Part shown: one piece after another, positions 17,533 to 25,276 of the stretch
Position numbering within the stretch: the first letter of the stretch is position 1
Layout of the letters: each line of letters starts with the position of its first letter
Source: Geothrix sp. PMB-07
Lineage (GTDB): Bacteria; Acidobacteriota; Holophagae; Holophagales; Holophagaceae
Assembly: GCF_030758935.1 (NCBI RefSeq)
Contig: NZ_CP132333.1
Span: forward strand, 558,001-622,000
DNA length: 64,000 bases
Direction of reading: 5' to 3'
Translations under genes and position numbers: made by a program
The notes under the pieces: generated by a model
Told to the model about the DNA's origin: nothing
Database searches by the model: none
The model's input: the letters and a program-made list of their open reading frames with translations, nothing else

Positions 17533-18587
17533 CAGCGACCTCCCAGGAAGCTGGCGAGGCGCCAGAAGAGGGGGATGCCGACGACCACATTGAAGGGGAA
17601 CGTGATGCCCAGGGCGAGGGCCAGCGAGAAGGCGGGATTGGCCTCGGGAAGGGTGGCGCGCACCGCGGGGGGCGCGGCGATGTAGGAGGCGCTGGCGGCC
17701 ATGGCGCCGAGCACCGTCGCGCCCGAAGGAGACAGGCCCGCCAGGTGGCCCAGCAGCACGCCCAGCGCGCCGTGGAACAGCGGGGCCAGCGTGCCGAAGG
17801 CCAGGAGGAAGGGGCCCACCTTGCGCAGCTCCCCGAGGCGTTCCGCCGCCAGCATGCCCATCTCCAGCAGGAAGAGCATCAGGGCGCCCTTGAAGCCCGT
17901 GTCGAAGAAGGGCGAGACCTGCTTCCAGCCGCTGTCGCCCATGAGCCAGCCCACCAGGAGGCCACCCACGAGCAGAACCATGGTGCGCCCCGTCAGGACT
18001 TCATGCAGAGAGGCCAGCAGAGAGGGAGGCACAGGCACCGGTTCAGGGCCAGAGCCGAGAGCTGCGGCGCCGCCTGCCGACATGGAAACTTCCACCGCCT
18101 CCGGGGCGGGGGCGGTCCTGGCCTTGGCGAGCACGCCGATCCCCAGGGCGATGTGGATGCCGGGGCTTTCCAGGAGGGCCAGCAGGGTCGGCATGAAGCT
18201 TTCAGGAGCCCCGCCCATGGCGCCCACGAACTGCTGCGCCGCGATGAAGGTCACCGCGGAAACCGAGCCGTAGTGGGCGGCGATGCCGGCCGAGTCGGCG
18301 GTGGAGAAGCGGCCGAGCCGCCGCAGGGCGAGGTAGGCGGTCAGGGGCGTGATGCAGCCCAGGAGTACCGTCACCGCCGCAGGCTTGGCCAGGCTGGCCC
18401 ATCCGGCGTGGCCCAGCTCGTGGCCGCCCTTCAGGCCCAGGGCCAGAAGCAGGTAGATGGCCAGGCTGTTGTAGAGGGCCGGCGGGATGCGCAGCTCGCT
18501 GCGCAGCAGGCGGGCGGCCAGCCCCAGCCCGAAGGCCAGGACGATGGGGGAAAGGAGGTTGGCGCCAAGGAGATCAAGGGTGGACAC
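17532..18587 (-). CDS. sbtA: SbtA-like sodium-dependent bicarbonate transporter
   Basis: 351 residues with about ten transmembrane helices in two homologous halves (residues about 5-165 and 200-350) joined by an Ala/Glu/Pro-rich cytosolic linker. This matches the SbtA/DUF897 family of Na+/HCO3- symporters, including [15 protein letters not shown] in half one and [23 protein letters not shown] in half two. First gene of a three-gene operon with purE and purK, which use bicarbonate. GTG 18587 is preferred, with GGAG nine bases upstream; the longer ATG at 18647 would fall inside the operator-like palindrome and add a non-hydrophobic leader. Confidence 0.87.
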   Translation of the reverse strand: MSTLDLLGANLLSPIVLAFGLGLAARLLRSELRIPPALYNSLAIYLLLALGLKGGHELGHAGWASLAKPAAVTVLLGCITPLTAYLALRRLGRFSTADSAGIAAHYGSVSAVTFIAAQQFVGAMGGAPESFMPTLLALLESPGIHIALGIGVLAKARTAPAPEAVEVSMSAGGAAALGSGPEPVPVPPSLLASLHEVLTGRTMVLLVGGLLVGWLMGDSGWKQVSPFFDTGFKGALMLFLLEMGMLAAERLGELRKVGPFLLAFGTLAPLFHGALGVLLGHLAGLSPSGATVLGAMAASASYIAAPPAVRATLPEANPAFSLALALGITFPFNVVVGIPLFWRLASFLGGR

Positions 18588-18627
18588 GGTCTGGGCTCCG
18601 GAGGGGGCGGGGTTAAGATGACAAATA

Positions 18628-18651
18628 ATACATGAAACAAAATTCATGTAT
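18628..18651. promoter_or_regulatory. Operator-like palindrome in the sbtA/regulator divergent region
   Basis: ATACATGAA, six-base spacer, TTCATGTAT: a perfect 9-bp inverted repeat in a conspicuously AT-rich patch of a GC-rich region, between the divergent start codons at 18587 and 18684. The size fits a dimeric winged-helix repressor. Confidence 0.6.
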
Positions 18652-18683
18652 ATTGAGACATCGAAGGCCGCGAAAATGGAAGA

Positions 18684-19010
18684 ATGAATCGCGCCGTGTC
18701 CAGAAAACCGTCAGGCAAGCCTGCGGCGGCCCCCTGGACGTTCCTGTCCAACCATGCCCACGTGCTGATCTGCCTGGCCCAGGATCCCTCCCTGCGCATC
18801 CAGGATCTGGCCGACCGCGTGGAGATCACCTACCGAGCTGTGCAGCGCATCCTGGATGACCTGGAGGCGGCGGGCTACCTGAAGCGCAGCCGGCGCCAGG
18901 ACGACGCCCGGAGCAACGAGTACAAGGTGAACACCAGCCTGCCCCTGCGCCATCCCATCGAACAGCACCAGCGGGTCTCGGCCCTTCTGGCCCTCGGGAA
19001 GGTGCGCTGA
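18684..19010 (+). CDS. Winged helix-turn-helix transcriptional regulator
   Basis: 108 residues. A basic N-terminal tail (1-16) precedes a winged-helix domain (about 18-90): LSNHAHVLICLAQDP, then LRIQDLADRVEITYRAVQRI as the helix-turn-helix, and LKRSRRQDDARSNEYKV as the wing. MarR/ArsR-like in form. It is divergent from sbtA-purE-purK and shares the intergenic palindrome, so it is the obvious candidate for controlling that operon and itself. Ligand unknown. Confidence 0.8.
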   Translation: MNRAVSRKPSGKPAAAPWTFLSNHAHVLICLAQDPSLRIQDLADRVEITYRAVQRILDDLEAAGYLKRSRRQDDARSNEYKVNTSLPLRHPIEQHQRVSALLALGKVR

Positions 19011-19014
19011 AGGG

Positions 19015-21015
19015 TTATCCGCCCGTGGGCAGCACGTCGTCCATGACCCTTGCGAGGTCCGCCAGGCTGTAGGGTTTGGGCAAGATGGCTTTGAAACCGA
19101 AATCCTGGGGCCGGGCCATGACCGGATCCACGGAATAGCCGCTGGAGACGATCAGCCGTGCCTCGGGATGGAGCGCGAGGATGTGCGCCGCGGTCTCCCG
19201 GCCCCCCATGCCACCGGCAATGGTCAGATCCATGATGACGGCGGCAAAGGGAGAACCTGTCTGAAGAGCCCTGCTGTAGGCCTCAAGGGCCATCTCGCCA
19301 GTTGGACACGTCTGAGCCGTGAAGCCGGAGCGCTCCAGCATTTCAGCTGCAATTTCAACCAGAACGGCATCGTCTTCCATCACCAGCACCCGGCCTCGCC
19401 CTGGTGATGGCTCCTCTGGAGTGGGCGCGGCTGGGCGCAGGTCCAGCGCTTTCTCGGTGGCCGGAAGGTGCAGCACGAAGGTGGCCCCTTGGCCGAGCTC
19501 GGATTCGGCTGAGATGCTTCCGCCATGGGCCCGCATGATGTTGAAGCAGCTGGCGAGGCCCAGGCCGTTGCCCGCGGACTTGGTGGTGAAATAGGGTTCG
19601 AAGATGCGCGGCAGAATGGCCGGCGAAATGCCTGGCCCGGAATCCTGAAGCGCTACCCGCAGGTAGCGGCCCGGGCGCAGGTGCGGCAGCTCGCTCCCTT
19701 CCACCTGCAGGTTCTCGACCCGGATGCGGAGCCGCCCCTGGTTCTGCATCGCCTGGACCGCGTTGATGACGAGGTTGTGAACCACCTGGGAAACCAGGCC
19801 GTCATCCACCTCCGCGTTCCAGAGCCCCGGCTGCACCTCACAGCTGAAACTCACCCCAGTGCCATGGGTGGCGAACTCCGCGGCTTCACGGACCAGGGGA
19901 GCGAGATCCACCACCCGCCGGGCAGGGTCCCCGCCCTTGGCGAAGGTCAGAAGCTTCAAGGAGAGGGACCGGGCACGGTCGGTGGCCTTGATCGCTTCGT
20001 TCAGCCGATCCGCAGCCCTGCCAGCGGGAAGATCCTGGCGGGCCAGGGAGATGTTGCCGAGGATGGCAGACAGGTAGTTGTTGAAGTCGTGGGCGATGCC
20101 CCCAGCCAGCACGCCCAGGGATTCAATCTGGCGCACCCGGAGCAGCTCGGCCTCGGTTCGCAGTTGCGAGGTGATCTCGCGGAACACGATCACCTGCCCC
20201 GGCTGATCGCCCCATTCCCCAGGCAGAGGCGAGTGGCGCTCCTCAAAGGTGCGCACGGGTTGGCCGGGTCGGTGGAGTTCGGCCTGACCTTCGTGGGTTC
20301 CCGGGCTGTCTGGCCGCTGCACCGGATAGACCTGGCTGAGCGGCTGCCCCACGGCGGCCTGGGCCTCGACGCCCAGCAGCCACTCCGCGGCGAGGTTCAG
20401 GAAGGCCACGTTCCCGTCCCCGTCAGCGGCGATGATCCCATCGGGAATGGCGCGCAGGGTGGCGGCGGTCCGGCGCCGTTCATCCGAGAGCTCTGCCAGG
20501 GCCCGGCCCAGCGCCTGAACCGGGAGCAGCTGGAATGTGAGGAAGAGCCCCCAGCCAAGAAGGGCGCTGCCCAGGGCCACCACCAAGGTTTGGATGAGGT
20601 CCCTGCGGATCGAACGGCGCGCCTCCAGAAACCCCACCACGCGACCCGAATCATGGAAGGGAAGGGTGCAGCGAAGGGTGGGCCAGGGGGCTCGGAACGT
20701 GCTGTGCGCCAGTTCCACACCCTGCGAGGTACGCACCGCCCGATCCTCAGGCATTCCGCCCACCACCGGCTTGTCGATGAGCTCTTGGAGCCGGAGGAAT
20801 TCGTAAGTCCACAAATCGGGACGCTGGATGACGATCTGCTCGAGGCTCCGGGCCACCTGGGATGTCTCGATCTCCAGCGCGCGCTGAGCCCCGCGGATGG
20901 TGAAACCAGCGAAGACCGCCGGGATGGCCACGGTCAGGCTCAGCGCCGCCAGGAAACCCAGACGGTTCAGGAAGCGCACCACCGCATGGCTGACAGAGGT
21001 TCGTCGGTTGGGCAT
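19015..21015 (-). CDS. Hybrid sensor histidine kinase with C-terminal receiver
   Basis: 666 residues. Transmembrane helix (about 17-40), periplasmic sensor region (about 41-138), second transmembrane helix (about 140-163), PAS (about 183-280), HisKA with phospho-acceptor His309 in GGIAHDFNN, HATPase_c (about 365-525; NLVINAVQAM, DSGPGIS, NGLGLA) and a receiver domain (about 543-660) with the acceptor Asp in VIMDLTI and the LPKPYS lysine. No DNA-binding output, so signalling passes to a regulator elsewhere. It begins four bases after the stop of the binding-protein gene, so they form one operon. Confidence 0.93.
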   Translation of the reverse strand: MPNRRTSVSHAVVRFLNRLGFLAALSLTVAIPAVFAGFTIRGAQRALEIETSQVARSLEQIVIQRPDLWTYEFLRLQELIDKPVVGGMPEDRAVRTSQGVELAHSTFRAPWPTLRCTLPFHDSGRVVGFLEARRSIRRDLIQTLVVALGSALLGWGLFLTFQLLPVQALGRALAELSDERRRTAATLRAIPDGIIAADGDGNVAFLNLAAEWLLGVEAQAAVGQPLSQVYPVQRPDSPGTHEGQAELHRPGQPVRTFEERHSPLPGEWGDQPGQVIVFREITSQLRTEAELLRVRQIESLGVLAGGIAHDFNNYLSAILGNISLARQDLPAGRAADRLNEAIKATDRARSLSLKLLTFAKGGDPARRVVDLAPLVREAAEFATHGTGVSFSCEVQPGLWNAEVDDGLVSQVVHNLVINAVQAMQNQGRLRIRVENLQVEGSELPHLRPGRYLRVALQDSGPGISPAILPRIFEPYFTTKSAGNGLGLASCFNIMRAHGGSISAESELGQGATFVLHLPATEKALDLRPAAPTPEEPSPGRGRVLVMEDDAVLVEIAAEMLERSGFTAQTCPTGEMALEAYSRALQTGSPFAAVIMDLTIAGGMGGRETAAHILALHPEARLIVSSGYSVDPVMARPQDFGFKAILPKPYSLADLARVMDDVLPTGG

Positions 21016-21018
21016 GGC

Positions 21019-21918
21019 CTATCGTGCCCCTCTGGATGTTTCGGCCATGGGGCGGTAGCCAGCCTGGCTGAGGATCTGTCGCCCTTCTTTGGATTGGGCA
21101 AAGGCCATGAAGCTCTGCGCCGCGGCCGACCATTCGCTCCGCCGGAACACCATGCGGAGGGTGAGGGTGAAGGGATAGTCGGGGCTTGTGGGTTGGATGC
21201 CATCCACAGGCAGCGCCTTCACCTGACGCCCCTCGGAAACGATGAGCCCCAGCACCGCAGTTCCGAAGGAGCCTGGCGTCTGTTCCAGCTGGGTCAGTGC
21301 TTCCTGATCGGTGATGCCCACGCAGACGCCCGGCAGGGCATGAGCCTGATCCAGGGTGGCCTTCATGCCGGGGGTGAAGCCCGAAAGGTAGGCGTGGGCC
21401 GTATCCGATTTGGGACGAAGCACAAGGCGAATGGGTCGGCCGTCCTTCCAGGTGGCTTTCCGGCCCGCGTAGATGTCTTCCACCTCCTTCAGGGTGAGGG
21501 GGCCAGCGGCTGTATGGGCTGAGGTGGCAAAGACGAAGGCGGTGGTGGCCAAGCTCTGCGCCTCGAGGCCCAGGGATTCTTCCTCTTTCGTCATGGCCCT
21601 CGAGATGCAGCCCAGGTCCAGCTTCCGGTCGGCCACGGCGCGGATGCCGCCCGTGCTGCCGATGCTGGGAAGCACCTGGATGCTGTGATCCGGGTGGTGT
21701 CGCTCATAGGCCTTCGCCAGGGCCAGCAGCGCGCCTGAGCCGCTGCCTGTACCGCCCACCCGCACCACATCGCCCGCCTCGGCCCACTCGCCCAAACCAA
21801 AGCACAGGCCCATGGCCAGGACGACATTCGATGCCCTTGGCCGTTGCCTTTGCACCCGCGTTAGAAAGGTCATTGCCGGACGATTAAACGCCGGTCCGGC
21901 CCGTTTGACCATGGGCAT
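21019..21918 (-). CDS. PstS-like periplasmic substrate-binding protein
   Basis: 299 residues from ATG 21918; ATG 21873 (284 residues) would give a more typical signal peptide, ending AEA before GDVVRVGG. The mature part reads as a PBP-like domain of the phosphate-binding type: GTGSGSGALLALAKAYE, LPSIGSTGGIRAVADRKLDLGCISR, and LTLKEVEDIYAGRKATWKDGRPIRLVLRP. Those glycine/serine loops bind oxyanions in PstS. No pst permease or ATPase gene is nearby; instead the next gene is a membrane hybrid kinase, so this may be a sensory binding protein. Confidence 0.82.
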   Translation of the reverse strand: MPMVKRAGPAFNRPAMTFLTRVQRQRPRASNVVLAMGLCFGLGEWAEAGDVVRVGGTGSGSGALLALAKAYERHHPDHSIQVLPSIGSTGGIRAVADRKLDLGCISRAMTKEEESLGLEAQSLATTAFVFATSAHTAAGPLTLKEVEDIYAGRKATWKDGRPIRLVLRPKSDTAHAYLSGFTPGMKATLDQAHALPGVCVGITDQEALTQLEQTPGSFGTAVLGLIVSEGRQVKALPVDGIQPTSPDYPFTLTLRMVFRRSEWSAAAQSFMAFAQSKEGRQILSQAGYRPMAETSRGAR

Positions 21919-21982
21919 GAATTGCGTGAGAGACCGTTCCTCCTGAATCTCAGCGGACTTGTTTGGGGTCTATGTGCGAATT

Positions 21983-22549
21983 TCAGCCCCGCCACAGCCC
22001 TGGGTGAAGCAGAGATTGTGCGCCCAGCCAGCGATCCAGTGGCCAAACGATCAGGGCGGCGAGCAGTCCCGCCAGCACATCGTCCATGACCACGCCCCAC
22101 CCTCCAGGAAGGGATTGGGCGCGGTCCACCACACCGGGCTTCCAGATGTCGAAGAGCCGGAACAGCATGAAGGGCGCCACCAGGCGGGCGACCCAGAGGA
22201 TTGCGGGCTGGGGCTGCAGCGTGACGGTGAAGAGCAGGGGGGTGAGCGCGAACCAGATGCCCGCCCACTCGTCGGCCACGATGAAGGAGGGATCCTTCTG
22301 GCCGGTTTCCTTCACCACGCGGTCGGCGGCCCACACCGCCACCAGGGTCAGCGCCAGCGGCGCGCTTAGGAGGAGCCAGGGGGCGAGAGTCCAGTGGCAC
22401 CTCCCCATCGCCTGAACCAGACCCAGCCACGCCAGCAGTCCCGCCAGGGTGCCCCAGGTGCCGGGTGCGGGTTGGAGGTACCCGCTGCCGAATCCGGTGG
22501 CGATCCACCAGGCCAACCGGGGAGTTGGGGCGTTGGATTCCGCCGTCAC
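21983..22549 (-). CDS. pgpA: Phosphatidylglycerophosphatase A
   Basis: 188-residue membrane protein with the PgpA signature TGFGSGYLQPAPGTWGT near the N-terminus, the DEWAGIW acidic motif and a second acidic VMDDVLAG segment, and four hydrophobic helices. It dephosphorylates phosphatidylglycerol phosphate at the inner membrane. The start overlaps the stop of the upstream unknown gene by four bases. Confidence 0.95.
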   Translation of the reverse strand: MTAESNAPTPRLAWWIATGFGSGYLQPAPGTWGTLAGLLAWLGLVQAMGRCHWTLAPWLLLSAPLALTLVAVWAADRVVKETGQKDPSFIVADEWAGIWFALTPLLFTVTLQPQPAILWVARLVAPFMLFRLFDIWKPGVVDRAQSLPGGWGVVMDDVLAGLLAALIVWPLDRWLGAQSLLHPGLWRG

Positions 22550-23202
22550 AAAGAGCCTCCAAAGCGCATGCCCAGCTGGACCGAGCCCTCCCAGCGGGGC
22601 GCCATTTGCCGGAGGGCGCCGCGGGGGCCCTCTCCGCCCTGCTGCCAGAGGGGCACGGCGACTTCAATCCGGGTGAAGGGATGGGTGTAGCGGCCCCCCT
22701 GGGTGAGCCAGTGCAGGGCCTCCATGGCCGGGCTGGGCAGGGGAATCAGCAAGCCGCGGAAGCCCGCCTGGGCGCGCAGCCAGGGGCGCACCATCCAGGC
22801 CTGCGCGGAGGCCAGAGGTGAGGTTCCACCGGCCAGGCTGCTGTGGCCGGTGTAGCGCTCCAATCGCAGCTCGGCCCCCAGGGCGGCCTGAGCGCCATGC
22901 CGCTCGGTCCACCAGCTGCGCTGAGCGCCGAGGCCCGTCATGACGAACTGCACAGTCTCGCTGGAGCCGGACTGAGCCATGACTTGCCATTGGTCCATGC
23001 GCAGCTGAGAGGGCGACTGGTCCCAGCCCACCCTCAGTTGCAGCGCCGTGGTGTGGTCGCCCGAATGGGGGATGGCATTGCGCTGGGTCGGGCCCACGGC
23101 CACTGCGGCGGCGGCCTCAATCCCATCCGCCAAAAGAGGCGTGGCCAGCAGCAGAATCGAAACGCCGCCGCGAGCCATGGAGCGGATATGGGAGCTAGAC
23201 AT
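22546..23202 (-). CDS. Exported protein of unknown function, probable beta-rich
   Basis: 218 residues with a hydrophobic signal segment (about 12-28, ending around LADG). The remainder alternates short aromatic-containing strands (WQVMAQ, RSWWTER, RIEVAVPLWQQ, SVQLGMRFGGSL) and ends in a phenylalanine-containing strand, suggesting an outer-membrane barrel or periplasmic beta protein. It overlaps both the ABC permease gene (eight bases) and pgpA (four bases), so the transcript is tightly packed. Family not recognised. Confidence 0.65.
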   Translation of the reverse strand: MSSSHIRSMARGGVSILLLATPLLADGIEAAAAVAVGPTQRNAIPHSGDHTTALQLRVGWDQSPSQLRMDQWQVMAQSGSSETVQFVMTGLGAQRSWWTERHGAQAALGAELRLERYTGHSSLAGGTSPLASAQAWMVRPWLRAQAGFRGLLIPLPSPAMEALHWLTQGGRYTHPFTRIEVAVPLWQQGGEGPRGALRQMAPRWEGSVQLGMRFGGSL

Positions 23203-24439
23203 GGCGCAACGCCTCTACAATGCGAAGCCGCGCCGCCTTCAGGCCCGGGAAGAGGGCGCTGACCTGCAGGGTGAGCTGAAGTCCCACGGCCACGGCCAGG
23301 TAGACCCAGGGCACGAAGTGGATGTTCAGCTCGTAGCCGTGGCTGGTGCCCGGCGGGGCGGGCATCTGCAGGTGCAGGGCGTTGAGCCCGGCTCGGAGGA
23401 GCAGGGTGATCGTCAGACCCAGCGCACTGCCGAGAAGGCCCAGGAAGGCGCCCTCCCACTGCAGCAGGACGAGGAGTTGGCGCGGTTGGAGGCCCATGGC
23501 CCTTAGCACGCCGAACTCCCGCACCCGCTCCATGACGGACATGAGCAGGGTGTTGGCCGTGGCCAGCAGCACCACCAGGAAGAGCACCAGGCCCATGAAG
23601 CCGAAGATGGCGAAGTAGAGCAGCTTCACCTGACGGTAGAAGGAGGCCAGCTCGAACCAGGGTTTCACGGTGGTTCCGGGCAGCAGGGTCTGGAGGCGCG
23701 CCTGTTCTTTGGCTGTGTCCTGGGGCCGCTTGAGCACCACACTCAGGCGCGAACGCGCCGTGCCTGCATCCAGCAGCTGGCTGGCGGTGGCGAGACTCAC
23801 CGTGAGGAAGCGATCATTCAATTCCCGCAGGCCCAGATCCTGAAGGCCCACCACATCGACATCCACGGCGTTCAGAGCCCCGTCCTTGGTGGTGGACATC
23901 AGGGTGAGCGAACTGCCCACTGAGGCCCCTAGGGCGCGGGCCAGGCCGGTGCCGAGGATCACCTCGCGGGCACCGGGTTCGGCGGAGAGCCAGCGGGATC
24001 CGGAACCCCCGGCGGCGAGGGCACCGCCCTTCAGGGCCTCGGCGCTGGCCATGTGGCGGGGTTCGAGGACGGGTTCCACCGCGGTGCCAAGAAAGGCCAC
24101 GCTCTTCGCGCCGCTGGAGAGCAGGCCCATGAACTGGATGCGCGGCAGCACCTCGGCCACCGCGGGATCCTTGCGGAGCTGCGTGGCCAGGGCTTCGCCA
24201 TCGGCCAGGGATTTCTCCAGGCTCTGGGCCTCATCGCCTTCCATGGCCCCGGGCGGGAGCACCTGCAGGTGCCCCAGGCCGCCGCGGATGGCGGCGTCCG
24301 ACAGCCCCTGGAAAGTCTGGGCCATGAAGCCCCCGGCCAGGCTCAGGGCCAGGAAGCCCGCCACCACCACCATGAGCGTGAGCGCCGTGCGCCGCCGCTG
24401 GCGCAGCAGGTTGCGGAGGGCCAGGCGGGCGAGGATCAT
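23195..24439 (-). CDS. FtsX/MacB-like ABC transporter permease
   Basis: 414 residues with the four-helix FtsX/LolCE layout: transmembrane helix 1 (about 20-42), a large periplasmic domain (about 43-275), then three helices (about 280-310, 325-355 and 372-395). The end motif LKAARLRIVEALRHV is the usual FtsX-family C-terminus. With the ATPase gene just upstream it forms a lipoprotein-export or macrolide-type transporter. ATG 24439 begins MILARLALRNLLRQRRR; upstream in-frame sequence belongs to a repeat element. Confidence 0.88.
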   Translation of the reverse strand: MILARLALRNLLRQRRRTALTLMVVVAGFLALSLAGGFMAQTFQGLSDAAIRGGLGHLQVLPPGAMEGDEAQSLEKSLADGEALATQLRKDPAVAEVLPRIQFMGLLSSGAKSVAFLGTAVEPVLEPRHMASAEALKGGALAAGGSGSRWLSAEPGAREVILGTGLARALGASVGSSLTLMSTTKDGALNAVDVDVVGLQDLGLRELNDRFLTVSLATASQLLDAGTARSRLSVVLKRPQDTAKEQARLQTLLPGTTVKPWFELASFYRQVKLLYFAIFGFMGLVLFLVVLLATANTLLMSVMERVREFGVLRAMGLQPRQLLVLLQWEGAFLGLLGSALGLTITLLLRAGLNALHLQMPAPPGTSHGYELNIHFVPWVYLAVAVGLQLTLQVSALFPGLKAARLRIVEALRHV

Positions 24440-24466
24440 TCCGCTGCTCCACGGGAAGGCATCTGG

Positions 24467-24577
24467 TCCACAGATTTCACCGATTCGCACAGATTGGAAA
24501 GCGATGTCTTGGGGGTGGAGACTCGGCTGGAGGAACGCGAACATTCCCAAATCTGTGAAGTCTGTGAAATCTGTGGA
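24467..24577. repeat. Inverted-repeat element with ATCTGTG motifs
   Basis: A 29-base arm (24467-24495, TCCACAGATTTCACCGATT start) is largely complementary to 24550-24577. The right arm contains three 9-bp steps of TCTGTGAA (24552, 24561, 24570). It fills the gap between an ABC ATPase and its permease on the same transcript. A looser relative is seen at 37573-37607. Confidence 0.6.
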
Positions 24578-24586
24578 TTCATCTTT

Positions 24587-25255
24587 TCAGTCCTGCTGCA
24601 CCAGCCGCCCGTCTAGCAGCCGGAACACACGGTGGGCGCGGCTGATGACGGAGGGGTCGTGGCTGGCCACCACGAAGGTGACGCCGCGTTCCGCGGCCAG
24701 TTCGCCCATGAGGTCCATGAGGGGGCCGCCGTGCGCATGGTCGAGGCTGGCGGTGGGTTCGTCCGCCAGCACCAGCCATGGTTCAGGCGCCAGGGCCCGG
24801 GCGATGGCCACGCGCTGTTGCTGGCCGCCGCTGAGCTGGCCGGGATGGTGGTGGGCGCGGTCAGAGAGGCCCACGCGGGCGAGGGCGGCTTCGGCGCGGG
24901 CCTGCGCTTCAGCTTCGGCGACGCCCTGGAGCTGCAAGGGGAGCATCACGTTTTCCAGCGCCGACAGCACCGGCACCAGGTTGAAGGCCTGGAAGACGAA
25001 GCCCAGTCGGCGCAGGCGCAAGTCGCAGCGCGCCTTTTCCGGCAGCGAGGAAACCGTTTCACCTTCGAGGCGCACTTCGCCTTCGTCGGGGGTGTCCAGC
25101 AGCCCGGCCAGTTGCAGCAGCGTGGTTTTGCCACTGCCGCTGGGGCCTGCCAGCACCGCCAGACAGCCCTTGGGCACGGTCAGCGACACGTCGAACACAC
25201 CGGCGCGTTCGCCGCCGAGTTCGTAGGCGCGGGTCAGGTTTTTCAGCTCCAGCAT
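24587..25255 (-). CDS. ABC transporter ATPase (LolD/MacB type)
   Basis: 222 residues containing Walker A GPSGSGKTT, the Q-loop region GFVFQAFNLVP, signature LSGGQQQRVAIARAL, Walker B LVLADEPTASLD and the switch histidine in VVASHDPSV. The size and lack of membrane segments match LolD-like ATPases that pair with FtsX-type permeases. The cognate permease follows after a 147-base gap that holds a repeat element, an unusual separation for such a pair. Confidence 0.93.
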   Translation of the reverse strand: MLELKNLTRAYELGGERAGVFDVSLTVPKGCLAVLAGPSGSGKTTLLQLAGLLDTPDEGEVRLEGETVSSLPEKARCDLRLRRLGFVFQAFNLVPVLSALENVMLPLQLQGVAEAEAQARAEAALARVGLSDRAHHHPGQLSGGQQQRVAIARALAPEPWLVLADEPTASLDHAHGGPLMDLMGELAAERGVTFVVASHDPSVISRAHRVFRLLDGRLVQQD

Positions 25256-25276
25256 CCGATCAGTGTAGCCGTGCCT

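Noticed and set aside
16078-17685. 535-residue Arg/Pro-rich plus-strand frame over purEK
   Set aside because: Composition is the typical antisense of Ala/Gly-rich coding sequence; purE and purK are certain.
18588-18647. Upstream ATG 18647 as start of the sbtA-like gene
   Set aside because: It lies inside the operator-like palindrome and would add a polar N-terminal extension; GTG 18587 has a ribosome site and begins at the first helix.
23195-25255. Assigning the ABC pair as LolCDE
   Set aside because: Only one permease is present and the substrate cannot be inferred; LolD/FtsX similarity is shared by several exporter families.
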